64,000 nt of DNA from Branchiostoma belcheri (lineage: Eukaryota > Chordata > Leptocardii > Amphioxiformes > Branchiostomatidae): the NCBI RefSeq assembly GCF_001625305.1, contig NW_017802747.1, positions 455,002-519,001 on the forward strand, written 5' to 3'. Position numbers and translations under genes: made by a program. Positions 35,101-40,154 of the stretch are shown piece after piece (the stretch's first letter is position 1; the number at the start of each line of letters is the position of its first letter). Under the pieces are notes generated by a model, which saw only the letters and a list, made by a program, of their open reading frames with translations, was not told the DNA's origin and made no database searches.

Positions 35101-35191
35101 GAGGTTCAGCGACAGCGAGATCGAGTGGTCCACGGACAGACATGGTGTCATCATTCTTTATGGGCTGCTGGTGAAACTGGAGGAGAAGTAG
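2650..35191 (+). CDS. MIB-repeat / ARM-repeat / HGT-motif fusion protein, multi-exon, 5' incomplete
   Basis: Twenty-three exons join in phase to about 1,144 codons and a TAG stop at 35189-35191. Domain order: the end of one Mind-bomb SH3-like repeat (GGWHYNPAVLTKV), a Ser/Asp linker, and a full second repeat (VGDLVRVS..ERVKLLQEGHGGW..GKVGRVV..FNPKSLTKV); a Cys-rich segment with CKVC-KFCQKC and CGCCRTC; two ARM/HEAT-like blocks of about 300 residues; then CYCRNCHMSRGD, HVAFHGT and a C-terminal domain ending VIILYGLLVK. Mind-bomb proteins are E3 ubiquitin ligases that use these repeats to bind Notch ligands, but no ankyrin repeats or RING finger is visible here, so ligase activity is not supported. 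The C-terminal region resembles what I recall of the end of neuralized-like protein 4 and may have an ADP-ribosyltransferase-like fold (inference). No signal peptide or membrane segment is seen, so it is probably intracellular. Codons before residue 1 of the first exon lie outside the recognised exons. Confidence 0.72.
3172..3286 (+). CDS. Exon 2: second half of the MIB REP repeat
   Basis: Acceptor TTTCCTAG, donor TCATCAG|GTAAAT, phase 0 to 1. The peptide TFGKVGRVVKVDSD..FNPKSLTKV completes the SH3-like fold begun in exon 1. Confidence 0.85.
3535..3709 (+). CDS. Exon 3: Cys-rich segment, first half
   Basis: Acceptor CCCTACAG, donor GGAGG|GTAAGC, phase 1 to 2. The peptide has MCAKGTHQWNKDKCKVCKFC, then QKCTGYGDKC: six cysteines and one histidine in 35 residues. 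This looks metal-binding; I do not recognise a named family. Confidence 0.75.
3710..5243. other. Intron with diverged inverted-repeat element fragments
   Basis: About 3820-4240 contains words also found in the TTAA-flanked elements further on (a GCGCTATAAAACATTAAATTTGG-like stretch). The rest is AT-rich with homopolymer runs. No exon is recognisable. Confidence 0.4.
5244..5404 (+). CDS. Exon 4: Cys-rich segment, second half, and acidic linker
   Basis: Acceptor TTTTCCCCAG, donor CTACTGG|GTAATA, phase 2 to 1. The peptide PCGCGSGEAGCERCGCCRTC is followed by an acidic Asp/Ser stretch and RSLSTRRNQLDSANLLG. The join with exon 3 restores a Gly codon. Its phase-1 end fits the first exon of either ARM block. 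Confidence 0.8.
5530..6180. repeat. Interspersed repeat, family shared with 18100-18615
   Basis: The stretch is clearly similar to 18100-18615 (shared words such as GCACACCACATGC, TTGCTGCGAACATC, TTACATTGACCGCGAAA, CTTCACGGAGTTA). A short related piece lies near 4420-4450. No coding potential was recognised; it is intronic. Confidence 0.7.
6354..7080 (-). mobile_element. Non-autonomous TTAA-flanked element (CCCTATCTAGA family), one end eroded
   Basis: It starts TTAACCCTATCTAGA and continues with internal blocks shared by the complete copy at 33599-34337 in reverse order: a CCGCGCCAACTTTGATGTCA-like end, a TTGTGTTGCCA..CAACGG block, and CCAAAATCCAAGATGGCGGACC. I cannot define the other terminus. 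Confidence 0.65.
7190..8180 (+). pseudogene. Decayed non-LTR retrotransposon reverse transcriptase fragment (CR1/Jockey-like)
   Basis: Frame 7319-7618 encodes WLKQFLTNKEQTVVVEGKAS and SGVSQGTVLGPFLFLLYMNN, the fingers/palm motifs of a LINE reverse transcriptase, ending at the position where FADD would be expected. Frame 7636-8133 continues with YLGVILTSSLKWGMHVNNIT, KYAATVWDS and LERVQNQAGRF, typical of the connection region. Stops and a frame change separate the two, and the endonuclease is missing. It is intronic and not functional. Confidence 0.85.
8413..10260 (-). mobile_element. RTE-like non-LTR retrotransposon, 5'-truncated, frameshifted
   Basis: Two overlapping minus-strand frames (10028-9081 and 9213-8449) together give a reverse transcriptase and its C-terminal region: KSPGVDGIANEQLK, LPKKGD, FRKNRSCIDQIYSLQ, FIDFKAAFDSI, GTGQGDIQGPP, and the catalytic DYADDMALLD box. 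After a frame change near 9215 come GLKANAKKTQAM, FTYLGTTFSSDG, LTYGSEVW, FHQRCLRRILHIKW and RLRWLGHLLRMP. The frameshift makes it inactive. The 3' end is a short AAGT tandem tail (8420-8437 on the plus strand as ACTT), as in RTE-clade elements. The 5' end is missing. It splits an exon of the surrounding gene. Confidence 0.9.
10237..10360 (+). CDS. Exon A1: first exon of ARM block, copy 1 (rebuilt after LINE insertion)
   Basis: Acceptor TTCCCTATTAG, donor AACAG|GTACTTG, phase 1 to 2. The peptide SLAKREARAETPRASSEKRR is followed by EKLHELMPKMSKVISMVKSN. The last 30 or so residues match copy 2. The first nine residues are unrelated to copy 2 because the original 5' part of the exon lies at 8406-8418, on the far side of the inserted LINE. 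The use of this acceptor is predicted only. Confidence 0.6.
10470..10840 (-). repeat. Truncated copy of the TACCTTCGCCAA element
   Basis: It matches part of the complete element at 37698-38598 in reverse orientation (shared AAAGAGCTATCTACC, GCCGCCAGGGGG, CATTTCTAGGTCTCATCAAG, then a GACA/GACG-rich run and CGCTGCTGAAAACATAAC). The remainder of the intron to 12089 shows nothing I recognise. Confidence 0.7.
12090..12273 (+). CDS. Exon B1: ARM-like block, copy 1
   Basis: Acceptor AATGATAAG, donor TCACAG|GTGTGTG, phase 2 to 0. The peptide NGEAISTIKDTLEEALDGPY continues through RRFRKKAERKL and GGARALTDYLKFLMKGKHTE, helical ARM/HEAT-like sequence. The donor GT is the first unit of a GT microsatellite. 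Confidence 0.85.
12274..12311. repeat. (GT)n microsatellite starting at the splice donor
   Basis: About 18 GT units begin immediately after exon B1. A matching array follows exon B2 at 23151-23187. Confidence 0.95.
12400..13085 (-). repeat. Diverged copy of the TACCTTCGCCAA-type repeat
   Basis: It shares TCCATAGTCCTATTATC and the order of landmarks (TCTAGGTCTTATCAACACC, CGATTCTTGAGTT) with the 16432-17794 copy, but is heavily diverged. It is also present at the same place in copy 2 (23280-23965), so it predates the duplication. Confidence 0.5.
13188..13340 (+). CDS. Exon C1: ARM-like block, copy 1
   Basis: Acceptor GTGATCAG, donor CATGAG|GTACGA, phase 0 to 0, 51 codons: VQVKCVSVVRSLLVNFSDAS, then YEFCRQLGKSGILMIVSQDL. 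The GKSGIL..L and VRSLLVNFSD pattern is typical of ARM-like helical repeats. Confidence 0.88.
13858..13998 (+). CDS. Exon D1: ARM-like block, copy 1
   Basis: Acceptor CATGATTTAG, donor CTTAAG|GTATTT, phase 0 to 0, 47 codons: LIRQVVLSAIVLMLNCAKVP, ENRHFLQDVKAVDRIRPYLQ. The pattern of an NCAKVPENR turn followed by an amphipathic helix is a further ARM-like repeat. Four residues differ from copy 2. Confidence 0.88.
14527..14660 (+). mobile_element. End fragment of a TTAA/CCGTATCTAGA element
   Basis: Starts TTAACCGTATCTAGACCGGG and continues with the CTCAGAACT..AACGGTATATCGTATGACC block seen at the ends of this family. A matching fragment lies at 25309-25445 in copy 2. Confidence 0.65.
15552..16254. 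other. Assembly gap (703 N)
   Basis: A run of N. The flanks share a direct repeat (CTCCCCCGGGAAATTT at 15316 and at 16271, followed by about 55 similar bases), so the gap probably hides a tandem repeat. Confidence 1.
16432..17794 (-). mobile_element. TACCTTCGCCAA inverted-repeat element interrupted by a SINE
   Basis: Starts TACCTTCGCCAA (16432) and ends TTGGCGAAGGTA (17794). It matches 37698-38598 in reverse. Between 17171 and about 17630 the match is broken by a SINE preceded by a second piece of the element's other end (GGAGAATATGATCAACTGAT). Confidence 0.75.
17225..17629 (+). mobile_element. tRNA-derived SINE
   Basis: An RNA polymerase III A box (TGGTGTAGTGG, 17235-17245) and B box (GGTTCGATTCC, 17278-17288) sit in a tRNA-like head, followed by a body with GGGAAAGGCACTTTACACGA and a TTTA tandem tail (17599-17629). 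The body is shared with the SINEs at 32945, 25895 and 55470. It is not scored as a tRNA gene because the cloverleaf continues into the SINE body. Confidence 0.88.
18100..18615. repeat. Interspersed repeat, family shared with 5530-6180
   Basis: Collinear with the copy near 5.5-6.2 kb, in the same orientation (TACGGTAAAAATAAAA, GCACACCACATGC-like word, GCTGCGAACATC, TTACATTGACCGCGAAAGCA, CTTCACGGAGTAA). Confidence 0.65.
19332..19459 (+). CDS. Exon E1: ARM-like block, copy 1
   Basis: Acceptor CTGCCTGTCAG, donor GACATGAG|GTACAT, phase 0 to 2. The peptide VPAVLTLAYIVEDRNSSLIE is followed by VDDSVADYIIRTMNKALSSS. The protein is identical in copy 2. Confidence 0.88.
19663..19819 (+). CDS. Exon F1: ARM-like block, copy 1
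   Basis: Acceptor CCTTTTTTAG, donor CTGATG|GTGTGA (a weak donor, conserved in copy 2), phase 2 to 0. The peptide ADGYSVMELAMALGALARND is followed by KELLTKKGALELLIALTQDG, the clearest ARM-repeat segment. Confidence 0.88.
19872..20685 (+). mobile_element. Complete TTAA-flanked non-autonomous element, copy 1
   Basis: TTAACCGTATCTAGA at the left end and TCTAGATATGGTTAA at the right end. The interior contains GACCGCCAAATTTT, GGTCCGCCATCTGG and TGCATAGTT blocks shared with 33599-34337. The same insertion is in copy 2, so it predates the duplication. The TTAA target and CC-initial ends recall piggyBac-type elements (inference). Confidence 0.75.
21233..21380 (+). CDS. Exon G1: end of ARM-like block, copy 1
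   Basis: Acceptor GGCGCTGCAG, donor ACTGCAG|GTGTGTG, phase 0 to 1. The peptide IFCRDPEIKAEVKKNPASVT is followed by QLMEHDDEAVKKAATDVMQT. Its phase-1 end allows splicing straight to exon A2. Confidence 0.87.
21569..22546. other. Unique junction between the two duplicated blocks
   Basis: About 1 kb found in neither block. It contains a foldback (TTCTGTCTTAGGATTTTTTT near 21941 against AAAAAATCCCTAAGACAGAA near 22060) and a piece (22375-22510) of a repeat family also at 28640-28800 and 34400-34560. No exon is recognised. Confidence 0.65.
22609..22723 (+). CDS. Exon A2: first exon of ARM block, copy 2 (ancestral form)
   Basis: Acceptor CCAATATAG, donor CAACAG|GTACTT, phase 1 to 2. The peptide AEDSPRALKTLSSEKRREKL is followed by HELIPKMSKVISMVKSN. 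It is uninterrupted here, which shows how the exon looked before the LINE entered copy 1. Confidence 0.75.
22967..23150 (+). CDS. Exon B2: ARM-like block, copy 2
   Basis: Same edges and phases as B1. Two residues differ (Ala to Ser, Asp to Val), with three silent changes. The donor again opens a GT microsatellite. Confidence 0.85.
23151..23187. repeat. (GT)n microsatellite starting at the splice donor, copy 2
   Basis: About 18 GT units directly after exon B2, the counterpart of 12274-12311. Confidence 0.95.
24069..24221 (+). CDS. Exon C2: ARM-like block, copy 2
   Basis: Same edges and phases as C1. One residue differs (CRQL becomes CREL). Confidence 0.88.
24746..24886 (+). CDS. Exon D2: ARM-like block, copy 2
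   Basis: Same edges and phases as D1. The peptide starts LIHQMVLSAIVLMHNCAKVP. It differs from D1 at four residues and four silent sites, the most diverged exon besides G. Confidence 0.88.
25309..25445 (+). mobile_element. End fragment of a TTAA/CC element, copy 2
   Basis: Starts TTAACCATATCTAGACCGG. It is the counterpart of the fragment at 14527. Confidence 0.6.
25895..26025 (-). mobile_element. Truncated tRNA-derived SINE
   Basis: Antisense B box GGATTCGAACC (25981-25991) and the shared SINE body word GTCGTGTAAAGTGCC. The tRNA head is cut before the A box. In copy 1 the corresponding DNA is reduced to a stub near 19075-19100, so a deletion of roughly half a kilobase occurred there. Confidence 0.7.
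26644..26771 (+). CDS. Exon E2: ARM-like block, copy 2
   Basis: Same edges and phases as E1, with an identical peptide and two silent differences. Confidence 0.88.
26965..27121 (+). CDS. Exon F2: ARM-like block, copy 2
   Basis: Same edges and phases as F1, with the same weak GTGTGA donor. Two residues differ (Asn to Asp, Glu to Lys). Confidence 0.88.
27174..27985 (+). mobile_element. Complete TTAA-flanked non-autonomous element, copy 2
   Basis: TTAACCGTATCTAGA to TCTAGATATGGTTAA. This is the duplicated counterpart of 19872-20685. Confidence 0.75.
28110..28827. mobile_element. Copy-2-specific insertion with inverted repeats
   Basis: Copy 1 reads GAATAGAACTTG directly into GAGTGTGAGAATAG, while copy 2 has about 0.7 kb between these words. 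Inside are GGCTTTACGCGC (28290) and GCGCGTAAAGCC (28581) in inverted orientation, and CCGAGGCTATTTTG against CAAAATAGCCTCGG, so it is a foldback-type element next to a repeat shared with 22375 and 34400. Confidence 0.65.
29237..29384 (+). CDS. Exon G2: end of ARM-like block, copy 2
   Basis: Same edges and phases as G1. Five residues differ from copy 1 (VKKDPAAVTLLNQLKEHDDE in place of the G1 sequence, then Lys to Asn). It ends in phase 1, matching exon H or exon I. Confidence 0.87.
29385..30944. other. Intron with no recognised feature except a GT microsatellite
   Basis: AT-rich sequence. An interrupted (GT)n tract lies at 30593-30646. No exon or complete transposon is recognised. Confidence 0.5.
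30945..31001 (+). CDS. Exon H: short linker exon
   Basis: Acceptor TTAATTTTAG, donor TTAAAAG|GTAAGA, phase 1 to 1, 19 codons: GDCPYMQKCITFKTSLKLKG. It is symmetric, so exon G2 could also skip to exon I. I keep it because both splice signals are good and the Cys-rich peptide leads naturally into the next exon. Confidence 0.6.
31392..31530 (+). CDS. Exon I: Cys-rich start of the C-terminal domain
   Basis: Acceptor TGAATGCAG, donor CTCAA|GTAAGT, phase 1 to 2. The peptide DEFFENRFNMCYCRNCHMSR is followed by GVPQKDYGLPVGWCRFSLK. The CYC-x2-C-H cluster may bind a metal. The motif resembles the C-terminal region I recall in neuralized-like protein 4 relatives. Confidence 0.85.
31866..32016. repeat. 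11-bp minisatellite (GCGCTCTCATC/G)
   Basis: At least eleven units of GCGCTCTCAYS in register, then two decayed units. It is flanked by two direct copies of a 60-bp segment (GCGCTCTGGACAATTTTAGG near 31739 and GCGCTCTGGCCAATTTGAGG near 32007), each ending in CTAAGTGGAATG. It lies in the intron between exons I and J. Confidence 0.88.
32306..32421 (+). CDS. Exon J: HGT-motif exon of the C-terminal domain
   Basis: Acceptor CGATATTAG, donor AAACCGG|GTAAGG, phase 2 to 1. The peptide NKWHVAFHGTTVGALESILN continues TGDLIKPG. The His-Gly-Thr with an ILxxGxL segment downstream is the pattern of the first NAD-contacting strand-helix of ADP-ribosyltransferases (inference). Confidence 0.85.
32769..32916 (+). 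CDS. Exon K: C-terminal domain, SPSINYA motif
   Basis: Acceptor CCCCTCGTAG, donor TAGCAG|GTAAGT, phase 1 to 2. The peptide ends GFNTKQVFVSPSINYAGLPV YAKAS. In the transferase hypothesis the Tyr in SINYA would be the second active-site position. Confidence 0.86.
32945..33201 (+). mobile_element. tRNA-derived SINE
   Basis: A box TGGCGTAGCGG (32955-32965), B box GGTTCGAGTCC (32997-33007), shared body word GGGAAAGGCACTTTACACGG, and an A-rich tail near 33190. It begins about 28 bp after the exon K donor. Confidence 0.87.
33500..33519. other. Assembly gap (20 N)
   Basis: A short run of N in the K-L intron, just upstream of a complete TTAA element. Its right flank (AATAGCGCCTAAACGGCTTACG) is itself an element end, so two elements may abut here. 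Confidence 1.
33599..34337 (+). mobile_element. Complete TTAA-flanked non-autonomous element (type copy)
   Basis: TTAACCCTATCTAGACCGGG at the left end and CTAGATAGGGTTAA at the right end, 739 bp including the TTAA target. Internal landmarks: GACCGCCAAATTTTTAG, CCGCCATCTTGGATCATC, GGTCCGCCATGTTGGATTTT, TTGCCATGGCAACACAAAAA. There is no ORF for a transposase. TTAA plus CCC-initial ends fits a piggyBac-type MITE (inference). Confidence 0.82.
34400..34932. repeat. Repeat fragments, including an isolated element end
   Basis: 34400-34560 is a reverse-oriented piece of the repeat at 22375-22510 and 28640-28800 (GACCGCAGGTGACCCC-like). 34815-34932 ends GCCCGGTCTAGATAGGGTTAA, a solo right end of the TTAA family. 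Nothing coding is seen before exon L. Confidence 0.6.
34990..35191 (+). CDS. Exon L: last coding exon
   Basis: Acceptor GCGTTTCCGCAG, enters in phase 2, stop TAG at 35189-35191. The peptide FIHRDKTYEAKVALQLYIKP, DSYKVGVSTVARRN, SDSEIEWSTDRHGVIILYGL LVKLEEK ends the protein. The Glu in EIEW is the candidate third active-site position. Confidence 0.88.
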
Positions 35192-36000
35192 ACAGGAATC
35201 AGAGGTTTTGGTTTAAAAAAACATTGCCTTATATAGCACATACTAGTAATATATGAAACTTTTACTCGATCATTAAAAAAGCATCCGCCCTATTGCATAA
35301 GATCTAAGGGATATTTTCATGACTTAGAAATTAAAGGTCAAACAGTGACTGTACGAAAGTGTTGTGGGCAGGTGGTAGGGGCCTATTTTAATTTCGATTA
35401 TGTAATACAATATACGTTTGCAGCAGCTATTTTCTATCGCAGCTTCCAGCCTTTAGAGTATGGCTGTAACTGTAAGTTGCTTTAAGAGTCATTGCACGAG
35501 AAAACCAGGCAAAACCAGGCAGAGGTCGGAAGATGGGGGTCGGCCAAATCGGCTCATACTTTGTATGTGAGATAGGTATGAGGAACTATTAACACCCTCC
35601 AGGTATTTTTCGTTATGGAGTTCTGGGACCCCCCTCTGAGACCCTCAAAAATCTAACAATTTATGGGTGAAAATTACTGAAATTACAATGGACACCACGG
35701 TGATTCTGATAATGATATGAACATGAACACCCCCATCTTCCGGCCTCTGCCTGGTTTTCTCGTGCAATGACTCTTAAAAATGCTTTGTCTCAACAATCCT
35801 CCGTTGGTACATCTTTGGTATAATGATATATATGGCACCAGCACTACTTTTATTGATAATATTTATCATATAACTTCTTACGCAGTATAGGAAGGAATGA
35901 TCATTTGCTTATGTCATGTGTCCTTGATTTTACACGATCTATTTAATCTGCAACTTGAAAATTCGATGCCTTGTTTGTCTGTGTATTGGAATAAAGTTTG
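35192..36000 (+). other. 3' untranslated region and candidate polyadenylation signal
   Basis: No further exon is seen. AATAAA occurs at 35990-35995 (GGAATAAAGTTTGAGC), followed by TG-rich sequence, which would give an 0.8 kb 3' UTR. It contains the foldback element at 35482-35777. Confidence 0.5.
35482..35777. mobile_element. Foldback MITE with about 45-bp inverted ends
   Basis: Left arm TTAAGAGTCATTGCACGAGA AAACCAGGC; right arm reads as its reverse complement (GCCTGGTTTTCTCGTGCAAT GACTCTTAA). The complementarity continues to GAAGATGGGGG / CCCCCATCTTC. The left arm has a 10-bp internal duplication (AAAACCAGGC twice). TTAA flanks both ends. Confidence 0.88.
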
Positions 36001-36408
36001 AGCTTAGAATACGTTAAACACAAACGCCGAACAAAAGCTTTTGTGCTATATTTATGATACCCATAAGCCATTTAGAAAGCTGTTAAGCATGAAACTCTAA
36101 GATTTAATGTGAATTAGCGATCGGTACATAGATTAAGTTAAGCATGTGCTGTGGGATAACAACAGGGGTTTGGGCCCTAGAGTTCTCGATTAAAATCATC
36201 TTATGTGACCTAACTTGTATGATGTTAAATGGGTACCTGACTTTTGTCGGGGAGGTAAAGACAATGAAAGGAAATGGATGGGCTATGCCTTCCAATATTG
36301 TGTCCTAGACACAGCATCGTATTAAAAACCTACTGCCCCCCTCCCGGCATAGGCTACCTTTATAGTGTTTATGGTGAATTTATAAAAAAAGTTTACTCCA
36401 ACGAATGT

Positions 36409-37410
36409 TTAAACCTCAACAGTACACCTTCCCGGACTGATTAATCTGTACACCTGGGGTCCGCGCGGACCCCACGACAGTTTTTGCTGCTTTTTAGAAA
36501 CTATGAACATACTACCAGCTCAATTGCTTTGCAAATTGATTGATGTGTGAACCTCTGAGTCCACATTACGTACAAAAATCATACATTTTAACCTTTTTCT
36601 TTTTTTTTGGTGAAGAAAAGACAAAAGGAAGAAATGCCCAATTTTTTAACCCTATTCAGAACGAGTGGTCTTTTGAGGCCCGCGCCAACTTTAATCTTAA
36701 ATAGCGCCTCAAAGGCTTGAGCTTAAACCATCAAATTTGGTGACCATTTCTAAAATGTATCTGGAAATAACTTTATTTTTAGTTAAATAAGTAATTGATT
36801 TTTTGTGTTGCCATGGTGTTGCCATGGTTGCTGTGGTTTCTGACAGGCAGTATTTTTTTTTAAAATCAGTAATTTTGGTTTTAACATAAAAATTTTCTAA
36901 TTTTTTTTATAATAGATAAGACTTCTTTTCTGACATTAATAACATCTTACATAATGAAATATAAGTTAGATCATTTAATATTCATATTATGCTAATTTGA
37001 TGACGTCATTAGTCAAAATCCAAAATGGCAGACCATATGATTAGCTCTGACGTCTTATGACGTCATAATTACGCCAAATTTTGAATTTAATTCTATTAGT
37101 ACACCATTCTCTGATGTCAAACGATAAGTGCATAAAGAACATATAAAAACGGAAATAAAGTAATGTATAAGAACGCCAGTGTATCCATTACGATCGAAAG
37201 CCGGCTGGGGTCCGCGCGGCCTCGAAAAGAAAATCAGATATATGTATTTTCTTTTAAATGGGGAAAACTGAGTTTTGTGCACTGTATTGAGAGACAACTT
37301 TGTGGGTGACAATTACCTTAAATTTCAGAAAAAATCTTAGGAAACAAAAAAAAAAAAATATTACAGGATATACAGTGCTGGGGTCCGCTCGGTGTACTGT
37401 TTAGGGTGTA
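36409..37410 (+). mobile_element. TTAA-flanked element with GGGGTCCGCGCGGACCCC palindrome
   Basis: Starts TTAAACCTCAACAGTACACC and ends GGTGTACTGTTTAGGG. It contains the 18-bp palindrome GGGGTCCGCGCGGACCCC near 36458 and decayed versions near 37208 and 37379. Its middle matches the CCCTATCTAGA family. The better copy is at 46748-47728 in inverse orientation. Confidence 0.75.
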
Positions 37411-37697
37411 TATCGCATGAGTTTAAGCTTTTAAATTAAAGGAACTTTAATATCATATAATGTGTTGTTTTTTGTTTGTCGCCTTTGCCATGGTGCAACT
37501 GGTAATGGTTGTGTGAACGAAATCAACTAAAATAAAAAGAAGACGTAAAATATGATGCAGAAAAAATGTGCGCTGCCGTTGGGGAAGCCGTAATGCTTGT
37601 TACCTCCGGGGAAGGAGACATCCTTCCGCGGAAGGGTTTTGTAAGAAATTGAGTTTTCCATGTTCGCAGCTGTTTCTCGCGTTGGGGTGGACGTTGT

Positions 37698-37737
37698 TAC
37701 CTTCGCCAAGAAGGTTATGTTTTCAGTAGCGTTTGTC

Positions 37738-37769
<32 letters not shown>

Positions 37770-38598
37770 GTTTAGCAAGATAACTCAAGAAGCAGTGGAT
37801 GGATTGGAATGAAACTTGGTAGGTAGGTAGGTCTTCATGAGACCTAGAAATGATTAGATTTTGGGCCCCCTGGCGGCTTTCGTAGGTACTGCAGCAGAAC
37901 TTCCGGTTTTGATATCTCGTGATCTGGACATGCTAGGGTCACGAATTTTGGATGGCAGATAGCTCTTGGAATAGGGAAGTAGTGACATGAGTTTGGGTAC
38001 CCCTAGCGCCTTGTTCTGGAACTGCAGGAGCATTTGTTGAAAAAGATTCGAAGGACAATAACTCAAGAACCGGTTGACGCATTGTTGTGATTTTTGGTAT
38101 GTAGGTAGTTGAAGTGATGCTTGACATAATCAGATGGCAACTATGCAAATCAGGACTTAATTTGCATAATTAATGAGGAAATTCTATAAATCTGCTTTGT
38201 TCAATAATAGAACTATGAAACACTTGTGACATCTACTTGAGAACGAGAAAAACATCTGAGGATATAGATTATGTAAATGAGGACCTAATTTGCATGCTTA
38301 ATGGCAGATTCTTATAATTTCATAGTTGTAACTGCTGCACCCCGAATTTCATACTTGCCACATTTGGAAGTTAAGTGAAGGTGAACGTCAATAAACATAA
38401 TTTATTCAAATCATGACCTCATTTGCATAATTTATGAGGAAGTGCTATAATAGCCTTTTTGTTATGATAAGGCCGTCATTGGATGGAGAATATGATCAAC
38501 TGATATAATCCATGCAAATGAGGCTCTTATTTACAAAATCAATGATTAAAATTGTATAATTCGTCACCCGCAAGGGTTAACATCATTTGGCGAAGGTA
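37698..38598 (+). mobile_element. Complete TACCTTCGCCAA inverted-repeat element
   Basis: Ends TACCTTCGCCAA (37698-37709) and TTGGCGAAGGTA (38587-38598). A (GT)n tract lies near the left end. The interior has runs of TTTGCATAATTAATGAGGAA. There is no transposase, so it is a non-autonomous DNA element. Relatives are at 16432-17794 (SINE-interrupted), 10470-10840 and 12400-13085. Confidence 0.78.
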
Positions 38599-38639
38599 TG
38601 AGATCGTGGAACTCTTGTTTTTAAATATGCACAATTCAA

Positions 38640-39360
38640 AGAACCTTTGGTGAAAGTATATATTTCTTTGCGGATTTATGATGCCTTTTCACATATTTTT
38701 TTTACTCGACCGAACCCGGAAGTGTATCTGACCTGGTAAAAGGCGGCATGTATCGAATCACAAGTATGCAAATGTGTATTATGCAAACATTTACATACGT
38801 GCCTACATTACAACAACTTCTTGTAAATCATTGTATATTTGACGTACTATAAGCAGCAAGCTTCTGTAAGTATCATTTTTGACCCCAATCACTTTCGAGG
38901 GAAATATTTGTGTGGGCATGTGCCCGTGTTTTTGCCGTATGCTTCTGCAGTAATGTATGTCGTAACACTGATAACCCTTTAATTTTAAAGCCTGATTTAA
39001 CGGTTCCGAGTGTCATTCTGAGTTTCATTACGAGTTTCTTGCGGTTGTTATGGGTTGCAGATGAAAATTTTGACCTGTGTTAACACAATCAGGAACACTA
39101 AATCTAACACATAAAATTTAACACCATCAACTATACATACCATACAACAAAAAACAAATACACAATAAAAAGCCCGAAGGTATAAATCTCAGATTTTACT
39201 TGTTAACCCTAGTTTTAAGATGCTTAATCAATGGTGCTCCCACCAGATAGTCCGGTAGGGTGTTGCATTTGATTACACTCGTTGGGTAGTGAATGCTTCT
39301 TTTAATAACTAGATAGTATGTAAAAGAATAAAATACTATCTATGCTATAGAGTTGCTGAT
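38640..39360. other. Intergenic sequence with no recognised feature
   Basis: AT-rich intergenic DNA between the convergent genes. No exon, RNA gene or complete transposon is recognised. Confidence 0.45.
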
Positions 39361-39367
39361 TGCCTTA

Positions 39368-40040
39368 TACGCTACCCTATTTAGACCGGGCTTTCTTGAT
39401 AATGCTGAGACCGTGGGGGGGGGGGTACTTTGAGGGTCAAATGTCACAAAGCAGCAAAAATGGCAGTTATGGTACCGGGCCACCAATGCCAGAAGTGTGG
39501 ACGACTTTGAGTCTCAAGAAGCCAGCTAAGGTCGCTCCCCTCTGTATGAGTGCACTGACAGTCATTTTCGACAACGCACAACACAGTTTACGTTCAATTG
39601 GGATTGGTATAGTTTCGGAACCCAAAGTGACGAAAATGTTCGAAGCTGCACAAACTATAGTATAGTAGTGTCTGACAGACACCGAAACGTCAGGAAGGTG
39701 AGAATTTACCGGTTATGTAAAAAGAAATACCTGTCTCCCACCCATACTTAATGCTAATTTAATGAGTCCATCGTTCAAAATCCATGTGGACCATATTACA
39801 CAACATCTTATGTGTAAGCATGTTTTTTCATTATTGATTTGTCAACTTTATATTTTGTCACATAAAACGTTAATATGAACGTTTTTGTCCATTTGCGTTG
39901 CGTTTCGAGGTTGTATCTTGAAATAAAAGCAATTTTCAAAATTCAAGATTTCCGATCCAAAATGGCCGACAGCTTAATTATGCATGTCATAATTTTGTGA
40001 CGTCATTTTGACGTCAGTGTTGGTGCCCTCTGACGTCACG
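39368..40040 (+). mobile_element. Damaged copy of the CCCTATCTAGA family
   Basis: Starts ACCCTATTTAGACCGGGCTT. After an unrelated insert (about 39520-39750) it resumes with family blocks (TCCATGTGGACCATAT, CGATCCAAAATGGCCGACAG, GTGACGTCATTTTGACGTCA). The 101-codon ORF across its left part is not a gene. Confidence 0.6.
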
Positions 40041-40148
40041 TTCCAAGAGTAGACGGGTCCATTCCATGAACGAGGTTGATGGAGTCAACTGAAAATTTGG
40101 GGTAAGTCCCATTTCTGTAATCTAAGTGTTGGAAGTTAAAGCTTAGTC

Positions 40149-40154
40149 TTTATT
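40149..40154 (-). terminator. Candidate polyadenylation signal of the polycystin-like gene
   Basis: TTTATT on the plus strand, i.e. AATAAA on the coding strand, about 520 bp downstream of the stop codon. No closer canonical hexamer was seen. Confidence 0.3.

Noticed and set aside
39360-39665. 101-codon ORF in the intergenic region
   Set aside because: It starts inside a transposon terminus (ACCCTATTTAGACCGGGC) and crosses into an unrelated insert.
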